40,679 nt of DNA from DATBFX01 sp036558305 (lineage in GTDB: Bacteria > Chloroflexota > Chloroflexia > Thermomicrobiales > UBA6265). The translations under genes were made by a program, and so were the position numbers. The stretch lies in NCBI GenBank assembly GCA_036558305.1, contig DATBFX010000299.1, positions 1-40,679 on the forward strand, given 5' to 3'. The notes under the pieces are model-generated. The model was not told the DNA's origin, ran no database searches, and saw nothing but the letters and a program-made list of their open reading frames with translations. Below, piece by piece: positions 17,226-26,031 of this stretch (positions within the stretch are counted from its first letter, which is position 1; the number at the start of each line of letters is the position of its first letter).

Positions 17226-17326
17226 CAAAGCAAGACGCCGACGAGCTGGGGGCCGAAGCCCTTACCCCGGTCGGCGTCTGCTCCGTCTCGCGCCTCCCGG
17301 CCCGAGGGCCGTTCCGCGTCCGACGT
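17226..17326 (-). ncRNA. Candidate structured small RNA, copy A
   Basis: A transcript of about 100 nt is predicted from position ~17326 to ~17226 on the minus strand. It ends in a terminator-like 10-bp stem (17270-17279 with 17233-17242; AGACGCCGAC/GTCGGCGTCT) followed by TTGCTTTG. Inside that stem is a small hairpin GGGC-TTCG-GCCC; a 5' hairpin CGGCC-CTCG-GGCCG also forms. A second copy lies at 38066-38166. The two align without gaps, and their differences keep both hairpins paired (see copy B). No gene follows on the minus strand before 16350, so it appears free-standing, between the HxlR and flavin oxidase genes. I know no named family for it. An open frame crosses both copies, but helix-preserving changes argue for RNA. 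Confidence 0.6.
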
Positions 17327-17332
17327 GCCGCT

Positions 17333-17361
17333 ACTCTACACCCGTACGTACGCTGTGTCAA
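17333..17361 (-). promoter_or_regulatory. Sigma-70-type promoter of small RNA copy A
   Basis: Minus strand: perfect -35 TTGACA (17356-17361), 17-bp spacer, -10 TAGAGT (17333-17338). The spacer and the 18 bp upstream of the -35 (17362-17379, beginning ATTGCCC) are nearly identical to copy B, where the promoter is at 38031-38059. Conservation of the whole promoter with the transcript supports a real transcription unit. Confidence 0.65.
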
Positions 17362-17444
17362 GGGGTCACAGGGGGCAATTTCGGTGCGGCCGTGCGGACA
17401 CTCGGCGGCGTCTCACCGCCTGCCCCGCCGTCTTCGGCGGAGGA

Positions 17445-18845
17445 TCAGGCCGGCACGACGTTCTGGTTCATCCGGAAGAGGTTGTTCGGGTCCCAGGTGC
17501 GCTTGGTGGCGGCGAGGCGCGCGTAGTTGTCGCGGTAGGTCGCCTTGATCCGGTCCTGGCCCTCGTCCATCAGGAAGTTGACGTAGGCGCCGCCGGCCGA
17601 GTGGGGTCGGAGGGCCGACCAGTAGTCGCGCACCCAGGCGGTGTGGGCGGGCATGTTGGCCGCCTCGGTGTCGATCCCGGCGATGATGTGGACGAACTTC
17701 ACGTCGCGGTAGCTGAAGGCCGTGTCGCCGGCCGCCACGTTCTGGACGGCGCCGTTCAGCGGGTAGAGGTGCATCAACGATAGGAAGTTCGGCACGCGCG
17801 GTCCGTACTCCTCGTGGACGGCGATCGCCGCGTCGGTCAGCTCGCGGTCGAAGTCCGCTTTCCAGTAGTGCTGGAGACCAGCCGGCAGCAGCGCGTCGAA
17901 CAGGCTGTTGAGGGCCGGATACGGCATCTCCCCCATCAGGTCGAGCGCGACCGGCGCCGCCTCGCGGATCGGTTTCACCGCCGCTTCCGCCTGATCGAGG
18001 GGACCGGTCCAGCAGACGACGATGGCGCAGGCGATGGCGCCGTGCAGGTGCTCCGGCACGAAGGGGGCCGGTGGGGCGATGTGGAAACCGAAGAAGGCGC
18101 TCATTTCCGGCGGCGCCTCGGCGATGAAGTCGCGATAGAAGCGCATGACGTCGCCGGCGCGGTCGGCCGGGTAGAAGATCGGACCACCGAAGATGGTGTC
18201 GACGGGATGGAGATTGAATTGGAACGAGGTGACGACGCCGAAGTTGCCGCCGCCGCCGCGCAGCGCCCAGAACAGATCCGGGTTCTCCGACGCGCTCGCC
18301 GTCACGAGTCGACCGTCGGCGGTGACGACGTTGGCCGAGCGGAGGTTGTCGGAGGTGAGACCGTACCGGCGGGTCAGGTAGCCGAAACCGCCGCCGAGGG
18401 TCAGACCGCCGACCCCGGTCGTCGAGATGACGCCGCTGGGGGTGGCGAGACCGAACTCGTGGGTGGCGCGATCGACGTCGCCCCAGGTCGCCCCACCCTC
18501 GACCCAGGCCGACTTGTTCCGGGGATTGACCTGGATGTTGCGCATGCTCGACAGGTCGAGCACGATGCCCCCGTCGTTGGTCCCGAAACCGGTGACGTTG
18601 TGCCCGCCGCCGCGGACCGAAAAGGGGAGGCCGGCATCGCCGGCAAAGGCGACGGTCGTGGCGACGTCGGTCGCGTTGGCCGGGCGGACGATCAGCTTCG
18701 GGCGCCGGTCGTGCATGGCGTTGTAGACCTTGCGGACCTCGTCGTAGGCGTCGTCGCCCGGTTGGATCACCTGGCCGCGAATCCCGGATGCGAACCGTTG
18801 AACGGCGGATTCCGACGTGGACGACGGAGAAAAGGTCGCGGTCAT
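17445..18845 (-). CDS. FAD-linked oxidase with berberine-bridge-type C-terminus
   Basis: 466 residues, ATG 18845 with AAGGAAGG upstream. The N-terminal half is a PCMH-type FAD domain: PFSVRGGGHNVTGFG carries H82, the usual site of covalent 8-alpha-histidyl FAD. VGGLTLGGGFGYLTRRYGL follows; at the position where bicovalent members carry a Cys this protein has Gly, so attachment is probably through His only. The C-terminus has the berberine-bridge motif YVNFLMDEG and DPNNLFRMNQN. Such enzymes oxidise sugars, alcohols or other small molecules with oxygen. The substrate is unknown. No signal peptide is visible. The exported-cupin gene lies 109 bp upstream on the same strand and may be in the same operon. 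The gene is upstream of small RNA copy A on that strand. Confidence 0.9.
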   Translation of the reverse strand: MTATFSPSSTSESAVQRFASGIRGQVIQPGDDAYDEVRKVYNAMHDRRPKLIVRPANATDVATTVAFAGDAGLPFSVRGGGHNVTGFGTNDGGIVLDLSSMRNIQVNPRNKSAWVEGGATWGDVDRATHEFGLATPSGVISTTGVGGLTLGGGFGYLTRRYGLTSDNLRSANVVTADGRLVTASASENPDLFWALRGGGGNFGVVTSFQFNLHPVDTIFGGPIFYPADRAGDVMRFYRDFIAEAPPEMSAFFGFHIAPPAPFVPEHLHGAIACAIVVCWTGPLDQAEAAVKPIREAAPVALDLMGEMPYPALNSLFDALLPAGLQHYWKADFDRELTDAAIAVHEEYGPRVPNFLSLMHLYPLNGAVQNVAAGDTAFSYRDVKFVHIIAGIDTEAANMPAHTAWVRDYWSALRPHSAGGAYVNFLMDEGQDRIKATYRDNYARLAATKRTWDPNNLFRMNQNVVPA

Positions 18846-18954
18846 CGAATTTCCTTCCTTTCGGAGACAACAAAGAGGACTCTACGCTCGACGTGTGGAC
18901 CCCAGAACCACGGCAGGTGGTGGGATTGCCAACACGGTTGCCCGGCGCAGGCGG

Positions 18955-19476
18955 TTACGACGTCGGCGTACCGGACACGCATTCAACGAGGGGGAGAGTC
19001 GGGTCGACGAGACCGGCCAACACGACCACCGTCGGCTCGGTGCCCCGATTGAACGCTTGGTGGACCATGTCCTTCGGTTCGACGAACCAATCGCCCGGAT
19101 TGAGGGTGACCGGAACGCCCTTGGTCATGGCCTCGCTGGCGGCGGGCGTGGAACCGGAGGCGGCCCGCATGACGTCCATCGGCATGTCGTTCAGTTGGGT
19201 GAGTTCGAAGGTGCCGGATTCGATGCTCACGACCAAGGTGCCCGGATGGGTGTGCGCGGCGAAGCCGCCGCCGGGGGCGATGGTGATGCGGACCAGCACG
19301 AGGACTTGACCCGAGGCGTCGGTCGGCATCCCCTGGCCGAGCGGTTGGACGGTGACACCGGTTGTGCACGGCAAGTCGAGGGGCTGACCCTCTTGGGCGC
19401 TGGCGCGAGCCGGACCGCTCGCGATGAAACCGAGACCGAGGACAAAGGAAGCCAGGATGAAGATACTCCGCCGCAT
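18955..19476 (-). CDS. Exported cupin-domain protein
   Basis: 173 residues; ATG 19476 with AAGGAG upstream. The N-terminus is a classical signal peptide (RRSIFILASFVLGLGFIASG, then an ARASAQ cleavage region). The mature part is a cupin: ITIAPGGGFAAHTHPGTLVVS has the HxH of motif 1, with GTFEL after it, and LNPGDWFVEPKDMVHQAFN gives the Gly-Asp and final His of motif 2. A metal ion is likely held by these His residues. The substrate is unknown. It is followed on the same strand by the FAD oxidase gene. A 12-bp direct repeat lies upstream at 19573 and 19628. Confidence 0.82.
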   Translation of the reverse strand: MRRSIFILASFVLGLGFIASGPARASAQEGQPLDLPCTTGVTVQPLGQGMPTDASGQVLVLVRITIAPGGGFAAHTHPGTLVVSIESGTFELTQLNDMPMDVMRAASGSTPAASEAMTKGVPVTLNPGDWFVEPKDMVHQAFNRGTEPTVVVLAGLVDPTLPLVECVSGTPTS

Positions 19477-19572
19477 GAATGACTCCTTTCGAACGTCTTA
19501 GGGGGACGATTCCCGGCCACCTGCCGTTGACCGCACCGCCAAGATAGCGGTGCGACGTGGAGTCGACATCGC

Positions 19573-19639
19573 CAGAATTGCGCAGTTCTTTCCCAGGCCG
19601 GGCAACCGCGGCGGCGCGTCGTCTGCGCAGAATTGCGCA
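19573..19639. promoter_or_regulatory. Pair of 12-bp direct repeats upstream of the exported cupin
   Basis: CAGAATTGCGCA occurs at 19573-19584 and again at 19628-19639, start to start 55 bp. The second lies next to a further TGCGCA, itself a palindromic hexamer. This is within the 348-bp gap 19477-19824, which holds no gene; it probably carries the promoter of the cupin gene (minus strand). Spacing of about five helical turns would place both sites on one face of the DNA. Role as a regulator site is inference. Confidence 0.4.
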
Positions 19640-19824
19640 ACGGTCCGCTCGGTTCCCCACCAATGGCGACGCCGGCGACGAGCGGCAAGCGCCCCCCGCC
19701 TCGTCCGCAGGCGAAAGCCCGATTGATCGCGGTCGTCGCAAGGATTGGCCGGGGTTGCCCTTCCGCCCCTCGGCGGGATGAAGCAATCGGGCGTCTTCAG
19801 GTGTGGCTCTCTCCGCGTGCCGGC

Positions 19825-22800
19825 TCAGGTGAGACCGTGCTCGACCGCGAAGCGGGTGGCGGCGGCCCGCGAGGGGACGTCGAGTTTGTTGTAGATCGAG
19901 CGCAGGTGCTGACTCACGGTGCGAGGACTGATGTAGAGACGGCCCGCGACCTCGGCGTCGGTCAGCCCCTTGGCGACGAGTTGCAGAACTTCGACCTCGC
20001 GGTGGGTCAGACCGAGGGGGTACGACTCGACCGCGTGACCGGTCAGTACGGCGGCCAAGGATGCGACACGGTCGGCTGTCGGCGTCGCACCCAGCGACGT
20101 GCAGATCGCGCGCACCTCGGCCAGCAGGGCGTCGGCCTCGGCGCGCCGGTCCGTTTTCACTCGCAACTCGGCGATGGCGAGCAAGGTCAACGCGCGCTCG
20201 TAGGGGGCGGCGCAGTCGTCGGCGAGGGCGAGCGAGGCGACCAGGTGACGCTCCGCGCCCGCCGCGCTCCCGAGATCGGTCGCCAGGATGCCGAGGAGGC
20301 GGTCTGCCGAGAGCAGCGCCAGCGGTTGGCGCGGGTCTGCGGCCAGGGTGCGGGCGGCGGCGGCGCACAAGCGGGCGTGATCGGGGTCGCCGGCGGCGCG
20401 GTGCCAGCGCGCCCAGAGGAGGTCGCCGTCGGCCCGGCCGAGGACGCCGCCGCTCCAGGCGAGCCAGCGGTCGTGCGCCTCCAGCCAGTCGCGGGCGAGG
20501 GGGAGGTCGCCGTCGTCGATGGCGGCGTCGGCGGCGAGGCGTTGGAGGAAGAGTGCCTCCTGGTGGATGGGGCCGCCCGGCGGCGTGTGCGGGCCTTCGG
20601 GGAGGAGGGCGGCGACCTGCGCCCGGACGACGTCGGTATCGCCCCGCCGGTAGGCGACGTAGGCGAGGGTATCGGTCAGTTCGCGGCGGAGCAGCGCGTT
20701 CCCCGGTAGCGGTGTCTCCTCGACGATCCGCATCGCCTCGTCCCACCCGCCGTCGATCGCCAGGCAACTGAGGCGGCCGAGCGTCGGCATGACCCCGGAC
20801 GAGAAGGCGCCGCCCGCGCGCTGCAACGCCAATTCCGCCGCGGTCGCCAACCGCCGGCGCTCGGCCGGGTGATCGGTCAGGTAGGGAATAGCCACGTCGC
20901 GCACTTCGGTGAGCAACGAGAAGGCGATCACCCCGTGGTGATCGAGCACGTCGTAGGTTTCGCGCGCCCGCACGAACGCCTGGCGGGCCTGATCGGGTCG
21001 ACCGAGCCAGGCATGGGCGCAGCCGAGACCGTGGTAGGCGTGCCCGGTGGCGGAGCGGACGAGCCCGCCGGGGTTGCCGACGGTCTCCGCCACGGCGACG
21101 AAGTCTTCGCCGATCCGCACCGCGTCGGCGAGGCGACCGGCGAGGGCGGGAAACCAGACCATCGACGCGCGGCGATGGTGGATACCCCGCGCGCGGAGTG
21201 CCGCCTCGCCTTCGTTGGTCCCGGTCGCCCGATCGGACCGTTCGGCGGGCAGCGCGTCGGCGAGCCAGAGTTCGGTCGGGCCGAACGGCACCTCGTCGGG
21301 GTCGGTGCGCGCCTCGTGCAAGGCGACACCCTCCTCGATCAGTTGCACGCCGCGCGCGAGATCGTCGGCATAGCAGTGGAGGAGACCGCGCGAATAGTGC
21401 GCGTCGGCGCGAAGGAACTCGTCGCCGACGCGCTGGGCCAAGCGCTCGGCCTCTTCGGCGTCGGCAATTGCGTCGCCGGGGCTCGACATGCGCCGCAGTC
21501 GGGCGATGCGGAGCAGGAGCCAGCCGCGCATGCGCTCCTTGCCGGCAACCCCCGCGAGGAGGTGGGCCGCGGCCGTGAACCGGTCGATCGCGGTCAACCA
21601 GGCGTAGGCACGCTGCGCACGTTCGCCGGCGCGGATCAGCCACTCGACCGCGGCCGGATCACCGGCTTCTTGGAGGTGGAAGGCGACCGCGTCGGGGTCG
21701 GGGTTGGCGCCGGCGGCCAGGACCGCCGCGACTTGCCGGTGCCAGATGCGCCGCCGTGGCGGCAGCACCCCCTCGTAGAGCGCCTCGCGGGTGAGGGCGT
21801 GGACGAAGCGGACGCGGGTGCCGTCGTGGGTGGCCTCCAGAAGGTGGGCCTCGACCGCCTGCTCGACGATCGCCAGCAACTCCTCGTCGCCCAACCCCGC
21901 GACCGTCTCCCAGAGGTCGAGGGCGACATCCTGTCCGATCACGGCCGCGATCGCGAGCGGCTGACGCGTCTCCTCGCCGAGGCGCGCCACGCGGCCGTCG
22001 ATCACCTGGAGGAGGAGCGACGGCATCACGACCCGGTCAAGTTCAGCCAGGGTCCAACCGGTGTCGGTGGGGCGCAGGCGAAGTTCCTCCTGGAGCGCCC
22101 GCAGCAATTCGGTCGCGAAGAGGGGATTGCCTTCGGCGTGGCGCTCCAGGTATTCGACGAGACGGGCGGTGTCGTCTGGCGGCAGCGCGAAGCGGCCGGC
22201 GACCAGGGCGCCGAGCGCGTCGCCGTCGAGTCGACGGAGGTCCAGGCGGAGACCGCCGGCTTCGCGGACGAGCGCCGGTAGCTGTTGGTAGAAGGGATGG
22301 CGGCGGGTCAGCTCGTCGACCCGGTAAGTGGCGACGAGGAGGAGCGGCAGCGCCCCGATGTGCGGCGCGATGTGGCGAAGCAGTTCCAGGCTGGCCGGAT
22401 CGGCCCAATGCAGGTCTTCGAGCACGATGACGGCCGGTCGCGTCGCGGCGAGGGCGGCGACGAACCCGCGGACCTCGGCGAAGAGCGCGGCTTGACTGGT
22501 GATGCCCGTCAGCGTGCCACCGGCGAAGGTGGCCGGCGGCGGCGGCAAGGTGTCGGTCGGGCGGTAACCCGCGACGAGGTCGAGCCAGGGGCCGTAGGGT
22601 GGGGTGTTCGTCAGGTCGAAACAGTGACCGGCGAGGACGGTCGCACCGCGCGCGGTCGCTTCCCGCGCGATGTCGTTCGCCAGCGTCGTCTTGCCGATCC
22701 CCGCCTCCCCGCCGAGGAGGATGAGGCGACCGTTACCGCCGATCGCCGCGGCCAGCTCCTCGCGCAGGAAAACCTGTTCCCGCGCGCGGCCAACCACCAA

Positions 22801-22851
22801 CGGCGTGCCGTGAGCAACCGTGCGGGATGGCCGATCCGACTGACGATCCAC
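19825..22851 (-). CDS. Large LuxR-family ATPase transcriptional regulator
   Basis: 1008 residues, GTG 22851, weak ribosome binding site. Domains in order: STAND/AAA ATPase with Walker A GEAGIGKT (48-55) and Walker B VIVLEDLHWAD, a winged-helix-like segment and long helical repeats rich in Ala/Leu (TPR-like, about 430-920), and a C-terminal LuxR helix-turn-helix starting LTHREVEVLQLVAKGLTDAE and ending with SRAAATRFAVEHGLT. It acts as a signal-gated transcription activator; the target is unknown. It differs from the copy at 3072-6080 through most of its length, so it is a paralogue of long standing rather than a recent duplicate. The cupin/oxidase pair lies downstream on the same strand, after a 348-bp gap. 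Confidence 0.9.
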   Translation of the reverse strand: MDRQSDRPSRTVAHGTPLVVGRAREQVFLREELAAAIGGNGRLILLGGEAGIGKTTLANDIAREATARGATVLAGHCFDLTNTPPYGPWLDLVAGYRPTDTLPPPPATFAGGTLTGITSQAALFAEVRGFVAALAATRPAVIVLEDLHWADPASLELLRHIAPHIGALPLLLVATYRVDELTRRHPFYQQLPALVREAGGLRLDLRRLDGDALGALVAGRFALPPDDTARLVEYLERHAEGNPLFATELLRALQEELRLRPTDTGWTLAELDRVVMPSLLLQVIDGRVARLGEETRQPLAIAAVIGQDVALDLWETVAGLGDEELLAIVEQAVEAHLLEATHDGTRVRFVHALTREALYEGVLPPRRRIWHRQVAAVLAAGANPDPDAVAFHLQEAGDPAAVEWLIRAGERAQRAYAWLTAIDRFTAAAHLLAGVAGKERMRGWLLLRIARLRRMSSPGDAIADAEEAERLAQRVGDEFLRADAHYSRGLLHCYADDLARGVQLIEEGVALHEARTDPDEVPFGPTELWLADALPAERSDRATGTNEGEAALRARGIHHRRASMVWFPALAGRLADAVRIGEDFVAVAETVGNPGGLVRSATGHAYHGLGCAHAWLGRPDQARQAFVRARETYDVLDHHGVIAFSLLTEVRDVAIPYLTDHPAERRRLATAAELALQRAGGAFSSGVMPTLGRLSCLAIDGGWDEAMRIVEETPLPGNALLRRELTDTLAYVAYRRGDTDVVRAQVAALLPEGPHTPPGGPIHQEALFLQRLAADAAIDDGDLPLARDWLEAHDRWLAWSGGVLGRADGDLLWARWHRAAGDPDHARLCAAAARTLAADPRQPLALLSADRLLGILATDLGSAAGAERHLVASLALADDCAAPYERALTLLAIAELRVKTDRRAEADALLAEVRAICTSLGATPTADRVASLAAVLTGHAVESYPLGLTHREVEVLQLVAKGLTDAEVAGRLYISPRTVSQHLRSIYNKLDVPSRAAATRFAVEHGLT

Positions 22852-23385
22852 CGAGACTCACACCACCTTTGGCCGTCGCCGACGGTCTTGCGCAACGACC
22901 GGACGTCATTTCGCAGAGCGAATAGTAGGTCAGCGCAGGCGGCTCGTGCGGATGACGTAGAGGGATACGTAGTTGGACCGAGCCGAGCCGGAACCAATTG
23001 GGTGATTCGACCGATGCGTGGCACCTTCGAGGAGGCCAAGATGGGTTCATCGCTCAGGCGGGCGAATGGGTAATAAGCAGGATGTGATGTGATATGGCAA
23101 AGGCAGTACATGACAACGAACCGGATCGTGCCACAGCGGGTGTTGCGATTGCTACCCGGACGGATCTCGCCCGTCGTCCCGACACCCAACGAGATGGGAG
23201 CCGCGGCGGTGCTCCCGTGCTGCTTGCGCGCGACCGGCTGCGCTGGTTCGGGCTCGGCGTCGACGGTCAGGGCGTCGGCGGAGAGGGCGCCGCCGACGAC
23301 TCGGGTGAATAGCACCGCGCGCCCCGCGGCCCGGGCTGGGCGCCGGAGTCGTGGCGCTCCGAGCGCCCGGTCTGATCGATAGAGG
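22852..23385. other. 534-bp intergenic region, no gene seen
   Basis: Separates the start of the LuxR-family gene from the stop of the prolyl oligopeptidase gene, both on the minus strand. A more A+T-rich patch at about 23065-23115 (with GTGATGTGATATG) could hold the promoter of the regulator gene. No open frame here has a start signal or recognisable product. Confidence 0.4.
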
Positions 23386-25452
23386 CTACGCGAGGTCGAC
23401 GTCGAGTTGGGAGGCGAGGAAACAACCGAGGTCGGCGGCTTCCTCGACGCGTTTGCCGATCGGTTTGCCGACGCCGTGACCGGCGGCGGTCTCGGCCCGG
23501 AGCAAGATCGGGCGGTCGTCGTCGGCAGTCGCCCACTGGAGCAGGGCGGTCATCTTCCGCGCGTGCAAGGGGTCGACCCGGCTGTCTTGTTCGGCGGTGG
23601 TCAGGAGGACGGCGGGGTAGCGCGTCCCGCAGGCGACGTGGTGGTACGGTGAGTAGGCGTGGAGCCAGCGGAACGCCGCCGGGTCGTCGGCCGAACCGTA
23701 TTCGGGGATCCAGAGTTTGGCGATGCTGAAGTGGTGGTAGCGGACCATGTCGAGCAGCGGCACGGCGCAGTAGACGGCTCGGAAGAGGTCGGGGCGTTGG
23801 GTCAGCGCGGCGCCGACGAGGAGACCGCCGTTGCTGCCGCCGTAAATGGCGAGGCGATCGGGATTCGTGTACCCCTCGCCGATCAGCCATTCGGCGGCGG
23901 CGATGAAGTCGTCGAAGACGTTCTGCTTGTTGCCGAGCATGCCGGCGCGGTGCCACGTCTCGCCGTACTCGCCGCCGCCGCGCAGGTTCGCCACGGCCAT
24001 CAAACCGCCGCGCTCGATCCAATCGAAGAAGAACGGTCGAAAGTCGGGTGTGCGCGGGATGTTGAATCCCCCATAGCCGTCGAGAACCGTCGGCGTCGTG
24101 CCGTCTCTTGGTGCGCCCTTGCGGCCGACGAGGAACATCGAAATCGCGGTGCCGTCCTTCGACGGGTACCGCACCTGCCGAACGTCGATCGTTGCCGGAT
24201 CGAGCCCGGCCGTAGCGGCGACGGGGGCCAGCGGGGTCCGCTCTCCGGTCGCCGCGGTGAAGGCGAAGGCGCACGGCGGGATCGCGAAGGACGCGAAGCC
24301 CGCGACCACGATGGGGTTGCCGGGTCCGCCGTCGAGCCCGTGTACGGTGCCCAGCGTCGGCAGCGGCAGCTCGGCGAGCGGTTCGCCGGACAGGGAAAAC
24401 GCCCTGAGACGTGAGATGGCCGACGCCAACTCGTGGGTCACGATCCTGCCGTCGGCGAGCACGAACTGCTCCAGGACGGCGTCGTCGCGCGCGGGCACTA
24501 CGGTGGTCCAATCTGGGAGCGCGGGAGCCGTGGGATCGACCGCGACGATGCGACCGTTGGCGGCGTCGAGATTGGTCCGCAAATAGAGGCGGTCGGCGGT
24601 TGGGATGGGGTTGTCGAAGCGGGCGTCGAGCCCGGTGGCCACCGGTGTCCAATCCGGCTTCTCCGCGTGAAGGTCGCGCAGGAAAACCTCGCTGCGTACC
24701 CAGCCCTGGGCGGCGATGGCGACCAGCCAGCGCCCATCCGCGGAGATCTCCAGTTGCAGCATGTCTTGCGGCGACCGCCCCTCGCCGAAGACCTTCGGAT
24801 CGGCGTTCGGGTCGGCGCCGAGGGCGTGGAAGAACGCGTGGCTGTTGTAGTGCTCCTGACCCGGGGGGACGATGCCGGGTGTGGGATAGCGCGTGTAGAA
24901 GAACCCGCTGTTGTCCGGGAGCCAGGCGACGCTGCTGTAGCGGGTGCGGGCGATCGCGTCCGGCCGCACCCGCCCGGTCGCCGTTTCGACGACGCGGAGG
25001 GTGCTCCACTCGTCGCCGTTCTGGGACGTACCGTAGGCGACGAGACTGCCGTCGTGGCAGGGGAACCACCAGTCGAGCGCGGTCAGTCCGTCGGCATCGA
25101 GTTGGTTGGGATCGACCAGGGCGCACTCGGTTCCGTCGAGCCCATCGCGCACGTAGAGCACGGCCTGGTTCTGGTCGCCCTCGCGCTTGAGGTAGAAGAA
25201 ACGTCGGCCGCGAATGGCGGGCATGTCGACGGTGCCGGCGCGGTACAACTCGGTCAGTCTCGCCTCCAACGCCGCGCGCCCGGGGACGGCGCCGAGGATC
25301 GCCTCGGTCCGGGCATTCTGGGCGGCGGTCCAGGCGCGGGTCTCCTCGCTCGTTCCGTCCTCCAGCCAACGGTAGGGATCGGCGATTTCGACGCCGTGAA
25401 GAACGTCGACGACGTTGTCGCGACGGGCCGGGGACAACTCCGAAGTGGGCAT
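23386..25452 (-). CDS. Prolyl oligopeptidase family (S9A) serine peptidase
   Basis: 688 residues from ATG 25452. An ATG at 25464 is immediately preceded by GGAGG with no spacing and is less likely. The N-terminal ~75 residues (DPYRWLED) and then a beta-propeller region lead to the catalytic alpha/beta hydrolase domain. The triad is complete: S540 in YGGSNGGLL, D623 in AEQDSRVDP, H659 in AAGHGVGK. The family cuts short peptides after proline. No signal peptide is visible, so it is probably cytoplasmic and recycles peptides. It has no clear operon partner; a degraded oxidase gene lies just upstream. Confidence 0.93.
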   Translation of the reverse strand: MPTSELSPARRDNVVDVLHGVEIADPYRWLEDGTSEETRAWTAAQNARTEAILGAVPGRAALEARLTELYRAGTVDMPAIRGRRFFYLKREGDQNQAVLYVRDGLDGTECALVDPNQLDADGLTALDWWFPCHDGSLVAYGTSQNGDEWSTLRVVETATGRVRPDAIARTRYSSVAWLPDNSGFFYTRYPTPGIVPPGQEHYNSHAFFHALGADPNADPKVFGEGRSPQDMLQLEISADGRWLVAIAAQGWVRSEVFLRDLHAEKPDWTPVATGLDARFDNPIPTADRLYLRTNLDAANGRIVAVDPTAPALPDWTTVVPARDDAVLEQFVLADGRIVTHELASAISRLRAFSLSGEPLAELPLPTLGTVHGLDGGPGNPIVVAGFASFAIPPCAFAFTAATGERTPLAPVAATAGLDPATIDVRQVRYPSKDGTAISMFLVGRKGAPRDGTTPTVLDGYGGFNIPRTPDFRPFFFDWIERGGLMAVANLRGGGEYGETWHRAGMLGNKQNVFDDFIAAAEWLIGEGYTNPDRLAIYGGSNGGLLVGAALTQRPDLFRAVYCAVPLLDMVRYHHFSIAKLWIPEYGSADDPAAFRWLHAYSPYHHVACGTRYPAVLLTTAEQDSRVDPLHARKMTALLQWATADDDRPILLRAETAAGHGVGKPIGKRVEEAADLGCFLASQLDVDLA

Positions 25453-25594
25453 CGAATGCGACATCCTCCGTTCAATGGTCGCGGCACCCTCAGGGCGGTG
25501 GCCCTGGGGTCCGTAACCTTACCCGCTTCGACGGTTGCCGGCGAGCCGACCTCGGGCGACGGCGGAGACGCGTCGGGTGTGGTCGTTGGGCGAA

Positions 25595-25860
25595 TCACCG
25601 TGGCGGGATGCTCTGTGGGTGGTTCCCGGGATCGTATTTCGTCTTGGCGTCGACGAGGCGATCGAGGTTCTCGGCGTAGTACGCCTATTGCCCATCCGCG
25701 ATCCGCCGGTTCGGGAAATTCTGGTCGCTCTCGTTCGGGGTATGGGGCGCGATGGCCGCGCTCGCCTCGTCGGTCCAGGCGATCAGCCCCTCCCCGACGG
25801 AGGCGGGCGCGCTGTCTTCCCAGAGGGTTGTCGGCCGCAGCAGCGTCAGCCGGTTGCTCC
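25595..25860 (-). pseudogene. Remnant of a berberine-bridge-type FAD oxidase (C-terminal end)
   Basis: In one minus-strand frame the region reads SVGEGLIAWTDEASAAIAP, NFPNRRIADGQ, a stop at about 25685-25687, then AYYAENLDRLVDAKTKYDPG and NHPQSIPPR before a normal stop at 25595. This is the characteristic C-terminal end of BBE-type flavin oxidases (Y-D-P-x-N followed by QSI). The internal TAG and loss of recognisable sequence above about 25860 show that it is decayed. It is not a fragment of the intact oxidase at 17445-18845, whose C-terminus differs. The rest of the gap 25453-26031 holds no gene. Confidence 0.65.
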
Positions 25861-26031
25861 TCGATCGTCGTCTTGGTGGGTTTGGCGGCGCGCGACACGG
25901 GTGGGGAGTGTCGCATCCCGCGCATCTCGTGGTTCCATCGCCTCACCTCCGTCACTCAGCCCGCGTGCTCTCCGAAGATGATGGAACCGGCGACAAGGAT
26001 CCACTGGTCACCTCGCCTTCCGCGGGGGATG

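Noticed and set aside
18983..21643. An 886-codon Arg-rich open frame on the minus strand
   Set aside because: It is an out-of-frame shadow of the LuxR-family gene and the exported cupin gene.
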